From contig CM066732.1 of NCBI GenBank assembly GCA_033961575.1, positions 75,244,687 through 75,308,686 on the forward strand: 64,000 nt of DNA. The letters run 5' to 3'. Below the pieces are notes generated by a model. It searched no databases. It was given only the letters and a program-made list of their open reading frames with translations, and was not told the DNA's origin. Below, one piece after another: positions 26,686 through 38,030 of the stretch (positions are counted from its first letter, which is position 1; every line of letters begins with the position of its first letter). A program made the translations under genes and the position numbers. This stretch comes from Aselliscus stoliczkanus (Eukaryota > Chordata > Mammalia > Chiroptera > Hipposideridae).

Positions 26686-27154
26686 GCAGATTACATTTGA
26701 GCTAAATATTTGTGCAACCTACTGGGCTTGCCATGGAAGTAGTCATCACAAAACTGAAAGTTGCCTTTTCTGACAGTAAAAGCAATTCAAAATTACATTA
26801 TATTATTAAGGATATTATTGTGGAGCTTGAAGGGCTGTTGCTTTGTTAAAACCAAATCTGCCTTTTATTCTTCCTATAATTAGTAAAATTGAAAAACCTG
26901 CACCGATTAACCTTCTGCAGTATCTTCTTTTCATATTGTCTTTTTCTCATGAGAAATCAGTTTCCTCTCATCCAAATTAAGTGAAAAGTCCCTCTACATA
27001 CCACAAACAAGAAATATTATCAAAAAGTTCTTGCACGTGAATATGGGTATGTTTCTTAAACTGACATTGAAAATTGTCCTCATGGAGACAGCACCTGTTA
27101 TTTACAAAGATTTGACCCAAAGGTCAAAATAAACTATTTTCAGCACAGTTGTAG

Positions 27155-27345
27155 GGGGACTTTTGGGTGCACTGTATTTATATGCTTTATCTTTAACATC
27201 CCTATGACATAAATAGAAGCAGCTGGAGGTATCCCCATTTAACATACAGATGAACTATGGCACAGAGAATTCATGTGCCTCTTTCCAGGACTGGGCTGAA
27301 ATTGAACCCGTTTCTTGACAGCTGGTCTTGACACAGTGACAGAGG
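27155..27345 (+). repeat. MIR-like fragment
   Basis: ATCCCCATTTAACATACAGATGA and CACAGAGAATTCATGTGCC with CAGGACTGGGCTGAAATTG resemble a MIR read on the opposite strand. Diverged. Confidence 0.5.
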
Positions 27346-29686
27346 ACCACAAATAATTTCATACATAAGTTTAAAAAATAGTTACTTACAATGAATAATG
27401 TTAACTTAATTTTATGAAGTACAGATTAGATTTAAACTATGCTTTAGAAAATGTTTGGTTCTCTTTATTTACTATTTTTAGAATATTCCTTCCTCCCTTT
27501 TCTGCTTTTACAGAAAGTAGAAGGAGGATTAGTGGATAATTATATTGCTGTGATTGCAGCACCTGTGTGTTATTTCTTTTGATTGGCTAGTTCTGTATTA
27601 AAGATTCCTACCAGCTAAAAGTCTCCCTCATCAAATGGCTTTTTATTAGCTAGTTTTGGCTTAGGTGGTTTTAAATTTACAGCAAAAACCTTCTTAATTC
27701 AACTTAGACTTGTACTTTAAATTTCGTTCTGAATTTGTGACTTGACCGCATTATCTTTTTATCATCTCACCCATTTCAGTTTTTTAATTTGTGCTAATGG
27801 CAACATGCACTCATAGTAGGAATATACTTTGAGCTATCCTTTTGTGCTAGCCATCAAGTTTGCATATGCCACTCAATTTATAGGTACTAATAACTGTTTC
27901 CTAAAGAACTGCCTTTTAAGAAATAAGTGCCTAACCTATTACAAGGCGATAACAAGAATTAACCACGTTGGATATTATGGTTACCATTTCAGATGCTAAC
28001 AGCACTGTTTACAACTTTTTCATTATCTCAGTCATCAGAAGCCCCTTGTTTGTGGACCTAGAACTCTTAAGTACTTAGAGTTCATTAAATCTTCTTAATA
28101 CATGTTTTCCAGAGTAGAAAGGTAGAAAGATGTAAGTGCTATAGATTGGGTTGGTTTGTTTTGATCTTGTTGTTTACTTATTTGGCCACATCAAACTTTG
28201 AAAATTATTAAGAATTTTTTGGTTAGTTACCATAAACTATAATTATTTACTAAGCTAACAGCATTTTCTGAAGATAACCCCCCACAAAGGAACCTTCAGG
28301 CATTAGCCTGCCTAATTCGTGATAAGTGCTATAGTTTTTTTCATTTAAATTCAACCACTAAAGATTGTTTCACTCTTTAAAACGTTTTAGAAAGCATCGT
28401 TTTCACTAGTGAAGATCTTTTGTAATTTTATTAAATACATCATGTTGTTTTTACAAAATTAATACATTATATCTGGATAATTTTAATTTGTATCTCTTTA
28501 TATTAGGGTTTCTTCAGTTTTGTAAATCTCCTTTTGTATAGTGAAATAGACTTACACTCCAAAATGTATTTTATTTAGACAGTCATTTTTTACTTTAATA
28601 AATTACATTGGAAATATCTTCCCTGCTTTATAAATATTAACATTTGCTTTCTTTCGGCTTAATTTTTGTGTAAACTCTAAATATAATAAGATAAAGTAAA
28701 ATATTTCATTTATAGGCCCTCTGAAAGTAGAGCATTTTAAAAGCAGGTAGGTGTCTCCACCCTACTTTTCATGAAGCATTTTACCCATTCAAGCAGACTT
28801 TTAAAAACAGCTTGTTTTGATAGCAGACTGTTCTCCTGTGGGCCTTCAGCCTTTGCTTCCTGGCAGCACCTTTGGTGCGAAAAGAGAGTGATCAATTGGG
28901 AGACTATCAGCACCAGCATGCATAGAGTGATAAGTTAACACACCACTGGGAATTTCTAGGGCCCACCAAGATACTTCACTTCTAATGTGCTAACAAGCTC
29001 ATTTTTCTACCTCTTGCCTCTTCAGTTATTTTTTTTCTCAGAAGAGCTTAGAAGTTGAGTGCATCAGGCATAATGAAAAGCTCTGTAGGAGGGAGAAGCA
29101 ATAACCCCATTTTTCCCTTTTCAGCCAAATAGAAAATTAGTTTCTGGTAATACACAAAGGCCAGTATTTTTTGTACAAGGGGCACTGCTGTGAATCAAAG
29201 GACTCTATTAACTGCAGAAAATTCGGCAGCTGTGAATCTCCCCCAATGAAAAAAGTACTTTCCAACAAGTTGTGAGATATGTGGTATTATTTAGATTGAA
29301 CCATCAGTTTCATCCTCTTCCATTTAGAAGCACATACCCTCTTTTAAAAGTGTGCTATATTCCTTTTCGACGATAACGTTAAAAAATGTCTATATGATCC
29401 TTCTGTATACTCCTTACCGTTATCATTTTAATGTAGCCCCTTGCCCTATTGCTACCCACCAGAAGTAAAATTTCAGAAGTAAAATTAATTTGAAGTTCAA
29501 CCCCAGTGTATAGAATTGAAAATAATGGATAGCAAGGAACTGAGATTCAGATTGTTTTAATATTTGATGCATAAAATAAATTATAATACAAGAGTCCTTA
29601 AGCCATTTAGAGAGCAAAAGACATCACAGCGTAAGTGCCTAATGAATATAGTCTTACCTTTATTCTTATGCTTTTCTCCTCTTTTT

Positions 29687-29787
29687 TTTTTTTTGAGGGC
29701 AGTGTCACTGGCCCTCATATGTGGGATCCGAACCAGGGCCGCTGGCTTCCCAAGCCAGTGCTTAACCACCGCGCCACTCGGCCAGCC
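29687..29787 (-). mobile_element. short SINE, antisense
   Basis: Short form with 18-bp target-site duplication TGCTTTTCTCCTCTTTTT on the left (from 29669) and right (29788-29805). Confidence 0.96.
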
Positions 29788-29805
29788 TGCTTTTCTCCTC
29801 TTTTT

Positions 29806-31114
29806 AATAACCTTTTATAAGTGTCACTGACTATGGTATCTCCCATTGAATTAGCATTTTAAATTATCTTCCTCAAATTTTTTTTCTTGGTCTTGGTTGT
29901 AGACTTTGGCTACACTTTCTAGAACTGTAGAACTACAAACATTGAATTGCAATTTTTTTAAAAAAAAAAAGGAATTTTGAGGAGAAAATATTAAAATGAA
30001 AAAATTCAATGAAAAAAGAACCAATTGGCAAACTCTTATTATTCTTTATACTTATTTAAATGTCTTATGTAAAGCTTATCAACATAGCACCCTGGGTACA
30101 GCAGGAAAACTTTTAAAAGTTGTAGAAGAAAGGTTAACTGATTTCTCAGTTCAGGAACTATACGACATGAAGTCAGCATGTGAGTTTTTCTTGATAATTG
30201 TATGTTGCTGCCTGCTGCTCCGCATTTTGACAGCCATTTCCATAGTTGCTTTTGGGAACAACAGAAATATTCTCTCTCTTTCTCGCCCTCTCTGTGCTAA
30301 CAGCACAATCAGGCCTGCTGAAACAGGAAGCCTGGAGTGGGTTGTTCAAAAGCAACAACACTTCAAGGTACTGGTTGCTTGTCAATAATATCAGAGAAGA
30401 AAATGTGGTGAAAGGGAGGTACAGTATTTTTCTGTCAGTGTCAGTGCCCTGTAGATGCTTTGTTAGACAGTATTTAGGAGTCCTGTGGACTCTTTGCAAA
30501 TATTCCTGCTTGTTTCGGTGTTATAATTGACTAGATATTTTTTCCTGACATACAGATTCAACTACGTATTTATCTTAACTGCATGGAGTTATTCGAGGAT
30601 TACAGCAACAGTAGTCTTCCATTCAAAATGAGAAGAATTGTTGGGAAAATGCAGAGATTTTAGAAAAGGAGGAAGATATGCAGGAATTTTTCACAATAAA
30701 TCTTTACAAATGAGAAATATAGAATTTCAGACATAGTATTTTAAGCAGCGTTATGCTATTTATTGTGTGGCTTTTCAGAGTAAATCTGCAGATCGAAGCT
30801 GATTAAAAAGATGAGCCTAGGCTGACCTCATAGCAGTTGAATCTTTTCTCAAGTAAACTTGCCTTTCTTCCAACAGTTTAGTATTATAATTATTTTCTAA
30901 TAAATGTCTCCCTGCTAAGTTGACATTTGTAGTGGCATCCTGAAGTGTAAACTTATGTTAAGAAATCTATTTTTACTGTTTATAAAGCCATACTTTTATA
31001 TATGCAAGAATAATTAGTGAATATTTATATTTATTAAAAAGTAATGGCTTAGCAGTCACAGTAGCCCTTTTTGATGAGATGTATTCTTTTCCAATGTACG
31101 CTGCATTTAAGTTC
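29806..31114 (+). other. intron tail without supported gene
   Basis: Last 1.3 kb of the U12 intron. An open frame at 29996-30388 and overlapping ones exist by chance; they lack good splice borders and resemble nothing I know. Confidence 0.6.
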
Positions 31115-31123
31115 TTCCTTAAC
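31115..31123 (+). promoter_or_regulatory. RALGAPA1: U12-type branch site
   Basis: TTCCTTAAC matches the minor-class branch consensus TTCCTTRAC exactly. The likely branch A (31122) is 13 nt before the last base of the intron, and the sequence between, TGAAGAAATCAG, has no pyrimidine tract. Both are hallmarks of U12 introns. Confidence 0.92.
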
Positions 31124-31135
31124 TGAAGAAATCAG

Positions 31136-31260
31136 CTATGAGGAAAGAGCACGATACCTGCAAACAATTGTCCAGCACCATTTAGAACCAACAACATTTG
31201 AAGATTTTGCTGCACAGGTTTTTTCTCCAGCTCCCTACCATCATTTACCATCTGATGCCG
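31136..31260 (+). CDS. RALGAPA1: RALGAPA1 exon, end of Rap-GAP region
   Basis: Exon of 125 nt between ATCAG|C and GCCG|GTGAGA. The first base completes Phe, then [41 protein letters not shown], and a leftover G. Residues match the known C-terminal region of RALGAPA1. The split codon G|.. decides the C-terminus: G plus AT from the 31-nt exon gives Asp, G plus GC from the terminal exon gives Gly. Confidence 0.97.
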
Positions 31261-31864
31261 GTGAGACTAAAAGCAAGTATTAGTTACTTGTCATTATTGG
31301 AACTTGAAATGCAATACCCTTTTGTTCTAAAAACTCTTACAATACTGGGAAACTTGGTTGAATAAAATTCCAGTCATTGAAATGTAAATATTTTTCATCA
31401 TTATTTAATATTTGAATTTGGCCTATAAATTTGATTTATACTTTCTTTTACCTAAATGGAGTCCGTATAAAAGTCAACAGTCTTCATGAAAGTACATGCA
31501 CCACATTGTACCTGAGATAATGGGCGGTGTCTGTATGTTTCATGGAATCATTACTTAAGTATCTGCAAAAGGAACACAAGTTGAGCATGCACTCTCTGTT
31601 GACTTTAGAGGATCAAATTTTATGGCCAAGAGTATTGCCTTATCTCTAACTTTATAAATAGTGTTAAATAACTGGTCTAGATTTAGAAGGACTTAAAACA
31701 GTAAATTGTTTTTTAATATTCAAAGATTATAAGAGGGTACTGCATTTTTACTATTAACTAATTTTGAAGAAATCAGTAAGAAAATAAATGACTCATGGCC
31801 TTCCTATTCTGTAATACTTTGCACTCCTTATGATTGTTTCATTTATTTTATTTTCCCTCTTTAG
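31261..31864 (+). other. RALGAPA1: RALGAPA1 intron
   Basis: 604-nt U2-type intron, GTGAGA to TTTTCCCTCTTTAG. No repeat or gene seen. Confidence 0.9.
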
Positions 31865-31895
31865 ATCATTAAATATCAGTTCTGTTTATCTGAAG
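31865..31895 (+). CDS. RALGAPA1: RALGAPA1 31-nt alternative exon with stop
   Basis: Microexon between CCCTCTTTAG and GAAG|GTAAGA. It begins ATCATTAA, so inclusion gives Asp-His-stop (stop codon 31870-31872) and the short C-terminus, 2036 residues by analogy with human. Its stop is only 23 nt before the final exon junction, too close to trigger classical nonsense-mediated decay, so the short form should be made. Splice sites are strong on both sides. That both forms exist in human is from memory; the exon borders are read directly. Confidence 0.92.
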
Positions 31896-33338
31896 GTAAG
31901 ACGAAGTGGCAACCAAAACATTCTTTGTTCTTCTCTCGTTTCTTTTTTTAAAAATTAGCAAGCACTAAGCTTGTAACTCAAACAATAAGTAAACTTAACA
32001 TTGCCCTGGTTCATACTAAACATTTCAGAAATTGTCACTAAATTTCTTTCAGAATTATACTTACTAACCTAAGTCTGCATGAAACACTAACACTGGTTCT
32101 GGGGTAAAAATAACTAATAATAAGAACCTTTGGTTGAAATTAGTTATACCTTATTTGTATTGACCTTTTTTGTTTCTCAGCATGAAAAACTAGTACTACT
32201 GAACTGAAATGGTGTGTCTTTGTATTTTGTAATGTGTTGCATTGTTATTGGATATCTTAACTCATTAAATAGTTACTCTGTTGTGTGCCTTGCACTGTGC
32301 TAGGCACCTGAAATACAAAGATGACTATTTTAATGGTGTTCAAAGGAAGTAGGAATAGAATACAGTATACTTGAAGTTGGTTATAATTAGCCTTCAAATT
32401 CTCTTTTATATGTTTTCTTTATATTAAAGAAGTGTAGAAGGCACAATAGTCCTTTTCTGACCTAATTTATTTGCAAAAAAAAATCACTGTAATTCTCAAC
32501 TGAGGTTTAGTCAATGAAATTAAAGCTTCCATTCCTGTCACCATTTAATTGCCCATTATAAAAATAATTTTACCAAAAAAACCTAGAGCTCTTTTGATTA
32601 ATATAAAAGACCTAGCACAGAGAAAATTATATTAGACTGGGATGAATCTTTCGAAAGAGATTAAAAAGTCTGAGATTCACTTCAGTGGCTTGACACTATC
32701 TAAAATTAGTTAGGCATTAAGAAAGATGTTAAAAGGAAGATACTAAAAGTACGTTAATGAACAACAAAATAAAAACTAGCAAAGTATATGGAAATTTCAT
32801 TTTTAATAGAGTATCTGATAAAATAGACTATTAAAATAGATATGAATAATGCTTTGGCATAACATATAGTTGAGCTGTAAATTTCACAACTGAAAAATAT
32901 TGGTTATAGGACCCCATTCAGAATAATTTTTCCCCTTAAATGTATAAAGACTGTCATTTTTCATTTGTTGCTGTTTACCAGCTGGAGTCCTTCATAATCC
33001 TCCTCTTAATGTTCTTTTCATATTTTGCCTATTATCCTCCACATTTTGCCAGATAATACAATATGGGAAGTAAGTATTTTTCTCATTTTCTGAGATGTTA
33101 AGTGTTAAGGATGATACAGCAACCAAGTCAAGGCTCTGCCGACTTCATTTTTTAATGTATTTCACTATTTTATTTATTCTACAACTTGGTTAACATAAAA
33201 CTTAACCTTAGTTATCTAAATAGTAATGAAAATGTGAATTTTAACATAAACTTAATATCATGCTACAAATTCTTTTCAGTAAATTTTTTTTAATTGTCTT
33301 TGCTTTTATGAACCATTAGAAACATAACCTCTCGTTTT

Positions 33339-33460
33339 GTTTGTTTGTTTTTTGTTTGTTTGTTTTGAGGTCAGTATCACTGGCCCTCATATGTGGGACC
33401 CGAACCGGGGCCGCTGGCTTCCCAAGCCAGCGCTTAACCACCACGCCACTCGGCCGGCCC
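33339..33460 (-). mobile_element. short SINE, antisense
   Basis: Short form with a TTTG-rich tail. The imperfect target duplication is TAACCTCTCGTTTT (left) and TACCCTCTCATTTT (right). Confidence 0.93.
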
Positions 33461-34067
33461 TACCCTCTCATTTTTAAGAGGATGTTTTTACCTGTAAATA
33501 ACTTGGTCCGGTATTACTGAATACATTTTTATGGCTTTTGCAGACTTTTATAGTTATTAACGATAGAAATTTTTAGCAGAGTGCTTCACAATTCAACACA
33601 ATAATATAAAAATGAAATATTTACTACTACTGTAACAAAAATATTGTTATCTATAAAATGATTGTTTTATTTTTCTTCTGATTGTCTAAAATTTTTATTT
33701 TTCTGTCCTAAACCATTCTATACATATAGAACTCCCTTTAAAGTTGTAAGTAAACTGAGAGAGAGAAGTAATGAAATAAACCACATAATAACAATATGAA
33801 CCTAACTTAACAGTTTATAAAAAGTATGTAATAGTGTGAAGTTTTTCAGGTTCATTTTTCTTTTTTAACATATGATAAAATTTGCCACATCGAGGAAATG
33901 CATTCATAATTGCAAGTGAAAATCAACTTTAAATACCTATGCATACTCCATGTATTTAAAATAATTTAAAATAATACTAATGCAATAATTTGGAATTAAG
34001 TTTTAAAGTAATATCAATATGATAATCATATAAAGAATATAATCTTCCTAACCAATCCTACAATATA

Positions 34068-34148
34068 TTGGGTTGTCGGAAAAGTCATGATGCATTTTTG
34101 CAACGAAAATCATAGAAAAAATGTGTCATGTCTTTTCCAACAACCCAA
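34068..34148. mobile_element. 81-bp palindromic mariner-type MITE
   Basis: TTGGGTTGTCGGAAAAGTCA at the left and, on the reverse strand, TTGGGTTGTTGGAAAAGACA at the right extend into imperfect inverted repeats of about 32 bp (four mismatches). The element is flanked by TA on both sides (34066-34067 and 34149-34150). The interior is about 17 bp, so it is almost all terminal repeat. Confidence 0.92.
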
Positions 34149-34984
34149 TAATTCAGTGGAATAGTGTGGAAAAATACTATTTTTTAAGTTGACTTAACTT
34201 GATTTAAGGTTATCTAAAACCTACTTTCTGGTTATTAGTAATGTACCAACTATGATGACATTGAAATCTGAAAGAGGATTTGTCTAGATAATTTTAAGTA
34301 TTTAAATAGATATGAAAAACATTTTGGTGTATCATAGTTGATCCATAAGTATCATAACTGTGTTTTCTCAGAATGGACTCTGTCTATGCCAGTAGACTGA
34401 TACTTAAGGGAAATTATTTTTATCCCTAAGGTCATTGAGGGGAGATATCGTGATGTCACACTTTGTTGATCTCCTATAACTACATTAAAACATTATTAGA
34501 TTGTTCTTGTCCCTTATTTAAAAAAAAAAAAATTACAGGAAAAAAAATCCCTTTATCTTTGTCAGGCATGTGTGTGGAAAATATCAAAAGTTTTACAGCG
34601 TCTTCTTCTCTGACTCTAAACTTTAAAATGAAATTACTCCTCTTCTTGGCCAGATTACATTGGTAGTTCATAATCTAGATATTTTTCCCTAACATCACAT
34701 TGCTTTTTCAAATCAAGTCTTTTTTTTTTAAATAAAAGAAATTATAGAATGCCAACAAGAAACAGGATACTATTTTGATGAAGGTGCACAATAAATATTG
34801 TCTTTCTCAATTTCAACATTAAAAACACTCATTTTTTCAGTACTGTCTTTTAATATCAGCCATAAATATTTTTAATGCCTATTGTGTAGGATATATAGAA
34901 TTATCTCTAATACTCTATTACTTTAATTGAGCTACTAGATAACTGTCTTTGGATTTATTGTTTCTCTGCAAATTAATTTAGAAA

Positions 34985-35085
34985 TTTTAGTACTTTAAAG
35001 GTTAGATTCATGTTTGATATATATATGCATATATATGCATATATATACACACACATACATAAATATACATACATCTGTATATCCA
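34985..35085 (+). repeat. AT/GC-rich microsatellite
   Basis: Alternating TATATATGCA and TACACACACATACATA units, a compound purine-pyrimidine repeat. Confidence 0.85.
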
Positions 35086-35165
35086 TACCACTGTATAATT
35101 ACCTTTAGAAAACTTATTACCTTTTATATTTATTTAACTAGAAACCCATAAGACTCAATTACCAT

Positions 35166-35690
35166 AATTATTTACCATGCATAATGCACATTTTTTGCCC
35201 AAATTTTTGAGGGAAAAATAAGGATGCACATTATACATGGGTAGTACTAATTCCATATCTATATAAATGTTTTTAATTGTTTTATTATACTTATGAGTTA
35301 AAAGTGTAACTCTAGAAATCAATAATGATATCCTTAATAATACCCTGCAAAATAATACCCTGGAATACGATAACCGGTTTTGTTGAACTTATGACAAACT
35401 TGCAACAAGGAAGAGTCCTTGGTATTCTATGATGCACAAATATCATGTAGTGTTACCAGAACATGAAATGTCTTGTATCTGTTATGTTTCTTAATTATTT
35501 GTTCCGTAAAATTTCTTGTACCATAATATTTTTTAAATAAATGCCACAATTCCTTAATAATACAAAAAACAAGTACCTAAATGTAAACAAATAAAATTTG
35601 AATTAAAAAATTAAAACGAAAGGTTTTTTTCCCTGAAAGTTTGTGCCAAAAAACGTGGGTGTGCATTATACATGGCAAAATACCCTATTT
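35166..35690. mobile_element. candidate nonautonomous DNA transposon with subterminal hairpin
   Basis: The left end TATTTACCATGCATAATGCA is echoed in reverse at 35222-35246 (GGATGCACATTATACATGGG) and at the right end (GTGTGCATTATACATGGCAA, then AATACCC). Terminal inverted similarity plus an inner hairpin suggests a DNA element of about 525 bp. I cannot name the family and the exact ends are uncertain. Confidence 0.5.
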
Positions 35691-35989
35691 CTATGCTATC
35701 AAGGAATTATCTATAGTGATTATGAAGAGTAGTATCTAATCTTCCTTCATTCAAACCTATTTTACTATTATTTCACAAAATCTGTGTTGCCACATGTAGA
35801 TGGGATAGCATTATGATGGTCAGATCCAACTCTTTGAATCTTTGGATGGAATGAATTATCAAAATTTAGCCATTGCTTTAGTTAGCATTTTTAGCTCATT
35901 GTCCTTCTTTAAAAGTTATTTTAGATTTTCCTTTCCTTCCCAGGCTTTGAAATGATCTGAAAGAATGTATTTTAGGTCCTCAGAATTTT

Positions 35990-36068
35990 ATATATTATAT
36001 ATTTATATATATAAAATATATATATGTATGTATATGTGTGTATGTGTATATACACACACACATACACA
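35990..36068 (+). repeat. TA/TG/CA compound microsatellite
   Basis: Runs of TATATA, TATGTATG, TGTGTATG and ACACACACATACACAC next to the MITE at 36069. Confidence 0.88.
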
Positions 36069-36296
36069 CAGATAGTGCAAAAAATGTATACACATTTTAA
36101 GAAAGGAAAAAACCGTAAAAATTGTAATAATATATACCGATAACAAAAGATGAATACAAATCACGTTTGACTTCTGCAATTACAAGAAGTGCTCAAAGTG
36201 GTTACCATCAGCATCCAGACACTTCTGATCACGGTGAATTACTACTTGAGCAACATTGACCCAAGTGTCCACTGTATACATTTTTTTGGCACCCCT

Positions 36297-36298
<2 letters not shown>
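36069..36298 (-). mobile_element. mariner-derived MITE, copy 3
   Basis: Most complete copy (about 230 bp): left end CAGATAGTGCAAAAAATG, right end TTTTTTTGGCACCCCTGG. On the minus strand it keeps a transposase C-terminal stub, DTWVNVAQVVIHRDQ then KCLDADGNHFEHFL. Same orientation as copy 1. Confidence 0.88.

Positions 36299-36342
<44 letters not shown>
36299..36342 (+). repeat. (GT)n microsatellite
   Basis: About 22 perfect TG units starting exactly at the MITE's right end. The long Cys/Val and Thr/His runs in overlapping open frames come from it. Confidence 0.98.
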
Positions 36343-36599
36343 TTGAATAATATTTGTAAGTGCCAGCAGGGAAATCGGTTTCCTTCAACATACAACATAA
36401 GCTGTAAATTTGTTTACAATGTTTTCAAAAACAGATTCCTTCCTAATCATTTATTTATCATTAAGTTAGCCTGAAATTATAAGCAGCCAATTGTATTCTG
36501 TTTTCAGTAGTATTTTGAACTTGGGAATTTGGCTTAAATGTTGTTGACCAAGAGTCAAATAATATCAGTCTTAAATAAAGTCCATTAACCTTTTGTCAC

Positions 36600-36650
36600 A
36601 GTAATTACTAGGTTTAATTTCCATATAGTAATTACTAGGTTTAATTTCCA
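36600..36650 (+). repeat. 27-bp tandem duplication
   Basis: The 24-bp segment AGTAATTACTAGGTTTAATT plus TCCA occurs at 36600-36623 and 36627-36650 without mismatch. Confidence 0.95.
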
Positions 36651-36959
36651 GAGTAGAATTTTTGTAACAACAATAGTAAAATAATAATTGAGCAATCACT
36701 GAGTGCTAGGCACTGTGTTAAGTACTATACATGCATTCTCTAATTTTCATGGCAGTTCTATGATTTTTAAAAAAAAAAGCTTACCCAGACCCATTTAGTC
36801 TAAATATTTTCAACCCCTTCTAGTTGTTGATAAGAGAAATTTCCCAGTAATGTGTCATATTTAGAAATTTGAAATTGTTAAAGATTTTTATTTTGAAGTC
36901 TCTACTTTTCCACTAATTGAAAAACCTTTTTCTTCTTTAGTTAAGGTTGCCATGGGAGA

Positions 36960-37100
36960 AGTATAGGCTTTGGAATCAGACCGATCTGGATTTAAATCCT
37001 AGTTCTGCTATTTATCATCTCTATGATCTCAAATAAATTTATCTTAAACCCAGTTTTCCCATTTGTAAGGCGATAAAATATGACAAGCTTAGGCTGATAT
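36960..37100 (+). repeat. MIR
   Basis: TTTGGAATCAGACCGATCTGG, AAATCCTAGTTCTGC and CAGTTTTCCCATTTGTAA are the classic MIR core. Confidence 0.88.
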
Positions 37101-37172
37101 GTTCTAAATCTGCAATAATGGTAGTTGTTAAATACCTTTAAATCTAACCGCTTGTACTTCTGTACTGTTTTT

Positions 37173-37289
37173 CTTTTTTTTCTTTTTTTTATTTTGAGGG
37201 CAGTGTCACTGGCCCTCATATATGGGACCGAACCGGGGCCGCTGGCTTCCGAAGCCAGCACTTTTAACCACCGCGCCACTCGGCCGGTC
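37173..37289 (-). mobile_element. short SINE, antisense
   Basis: Short form with target-site duplication CTGTACTGTTTT at 37160 and 37290. Confidence 0.94.
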
Positions 37290-37639
37290 CTGTACTGTTT
37301 TAAATTGTGTTATTTCTTTTATGATATTCAGTGGTGCATCCACACTAATCTTAATCACTTATCAATTCCTTTAACAATATTCAAGCAGTAAGATTATTTG
37401 GGTAATCTGTATCCCTTAATATATATTTTGTAGGAATATCAGCATAACAGTAGATAAATTCTTTACTTACCCCAAAACTAAACTTACCAGTGTGTTGTGT
37501 TCTCCACATTTCAGCAATTATAGTTTATAAGTGGTCATTTTCTTCAAAAATATTTCTAATTTCTGTCCCTTCTTTCTAAACCTCATCTATTCTGATTCAA
37601 AGTCTGTTCATTTTCACTCTTACCTGTGTAGCGGCTTTA

Positions 37640-37875
37640 TTGTATAGCTACACTTACCATGTACCTCCTCTGTGCCAGGATCTTTGCATGTGTAGTCATT
37701 CCTCCCTCACAACTTTGCAAAATAACTAGTATTGTTTCCATTTTTACAAATAAGAAAACTGCCTTGTGTCAGTTTGCCCAGATCCAATAGTTGGTAACAT
37801 GATGACAGACTTGGCATTTAACGTAGGCCTGTCTGACCCAGACCCATGCTCTTTCTAACACATCACATTGCCTCC
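37640..37875 (-). repeat. MIR (antisense)
   Basis: CATGTACCTCCTCTGTGCCAG, TTTTACAAATAAGAAAACTG and GTCTGACCCAGACCCATGCTC follow the reverse-oriented MIR order. Confidence 0.75.
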
Positions 37876-37920
37876 TAGTTTAGTATTCATTGGAATTGCT
37901 TTTAAAGTCATAATATTCTT

Positions 37921-38030
37921 TGTTTGTTTTTTTTTTGAGGGCAGTGTCACTGGCCCTCATATGTGGGACCCAAACCAGGGCCGCTAGCGTCCCAACCCAG
38001 CACTTAACCACCGCGCCACTTGGCCAGCCC
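37921..38030 (-). mobile_element. short SINE, antisense
   Basis: Perfect 18-bp target-site duplication TAAAGTCATAATATTCTT at 37903-37920 and 38031-38048. Confidence 0.96.

Noticed and set aside
29996..30530. Overlapping frames of up to 130 codons near the end of the U12 intron
   Set aside because: Frames on both strands overlap, no good exon borders, no recognised protein.
36180..36398. Frame with a long Thr-His run
   Set aside because: It reads the GT microsatellite and the MITE stub.
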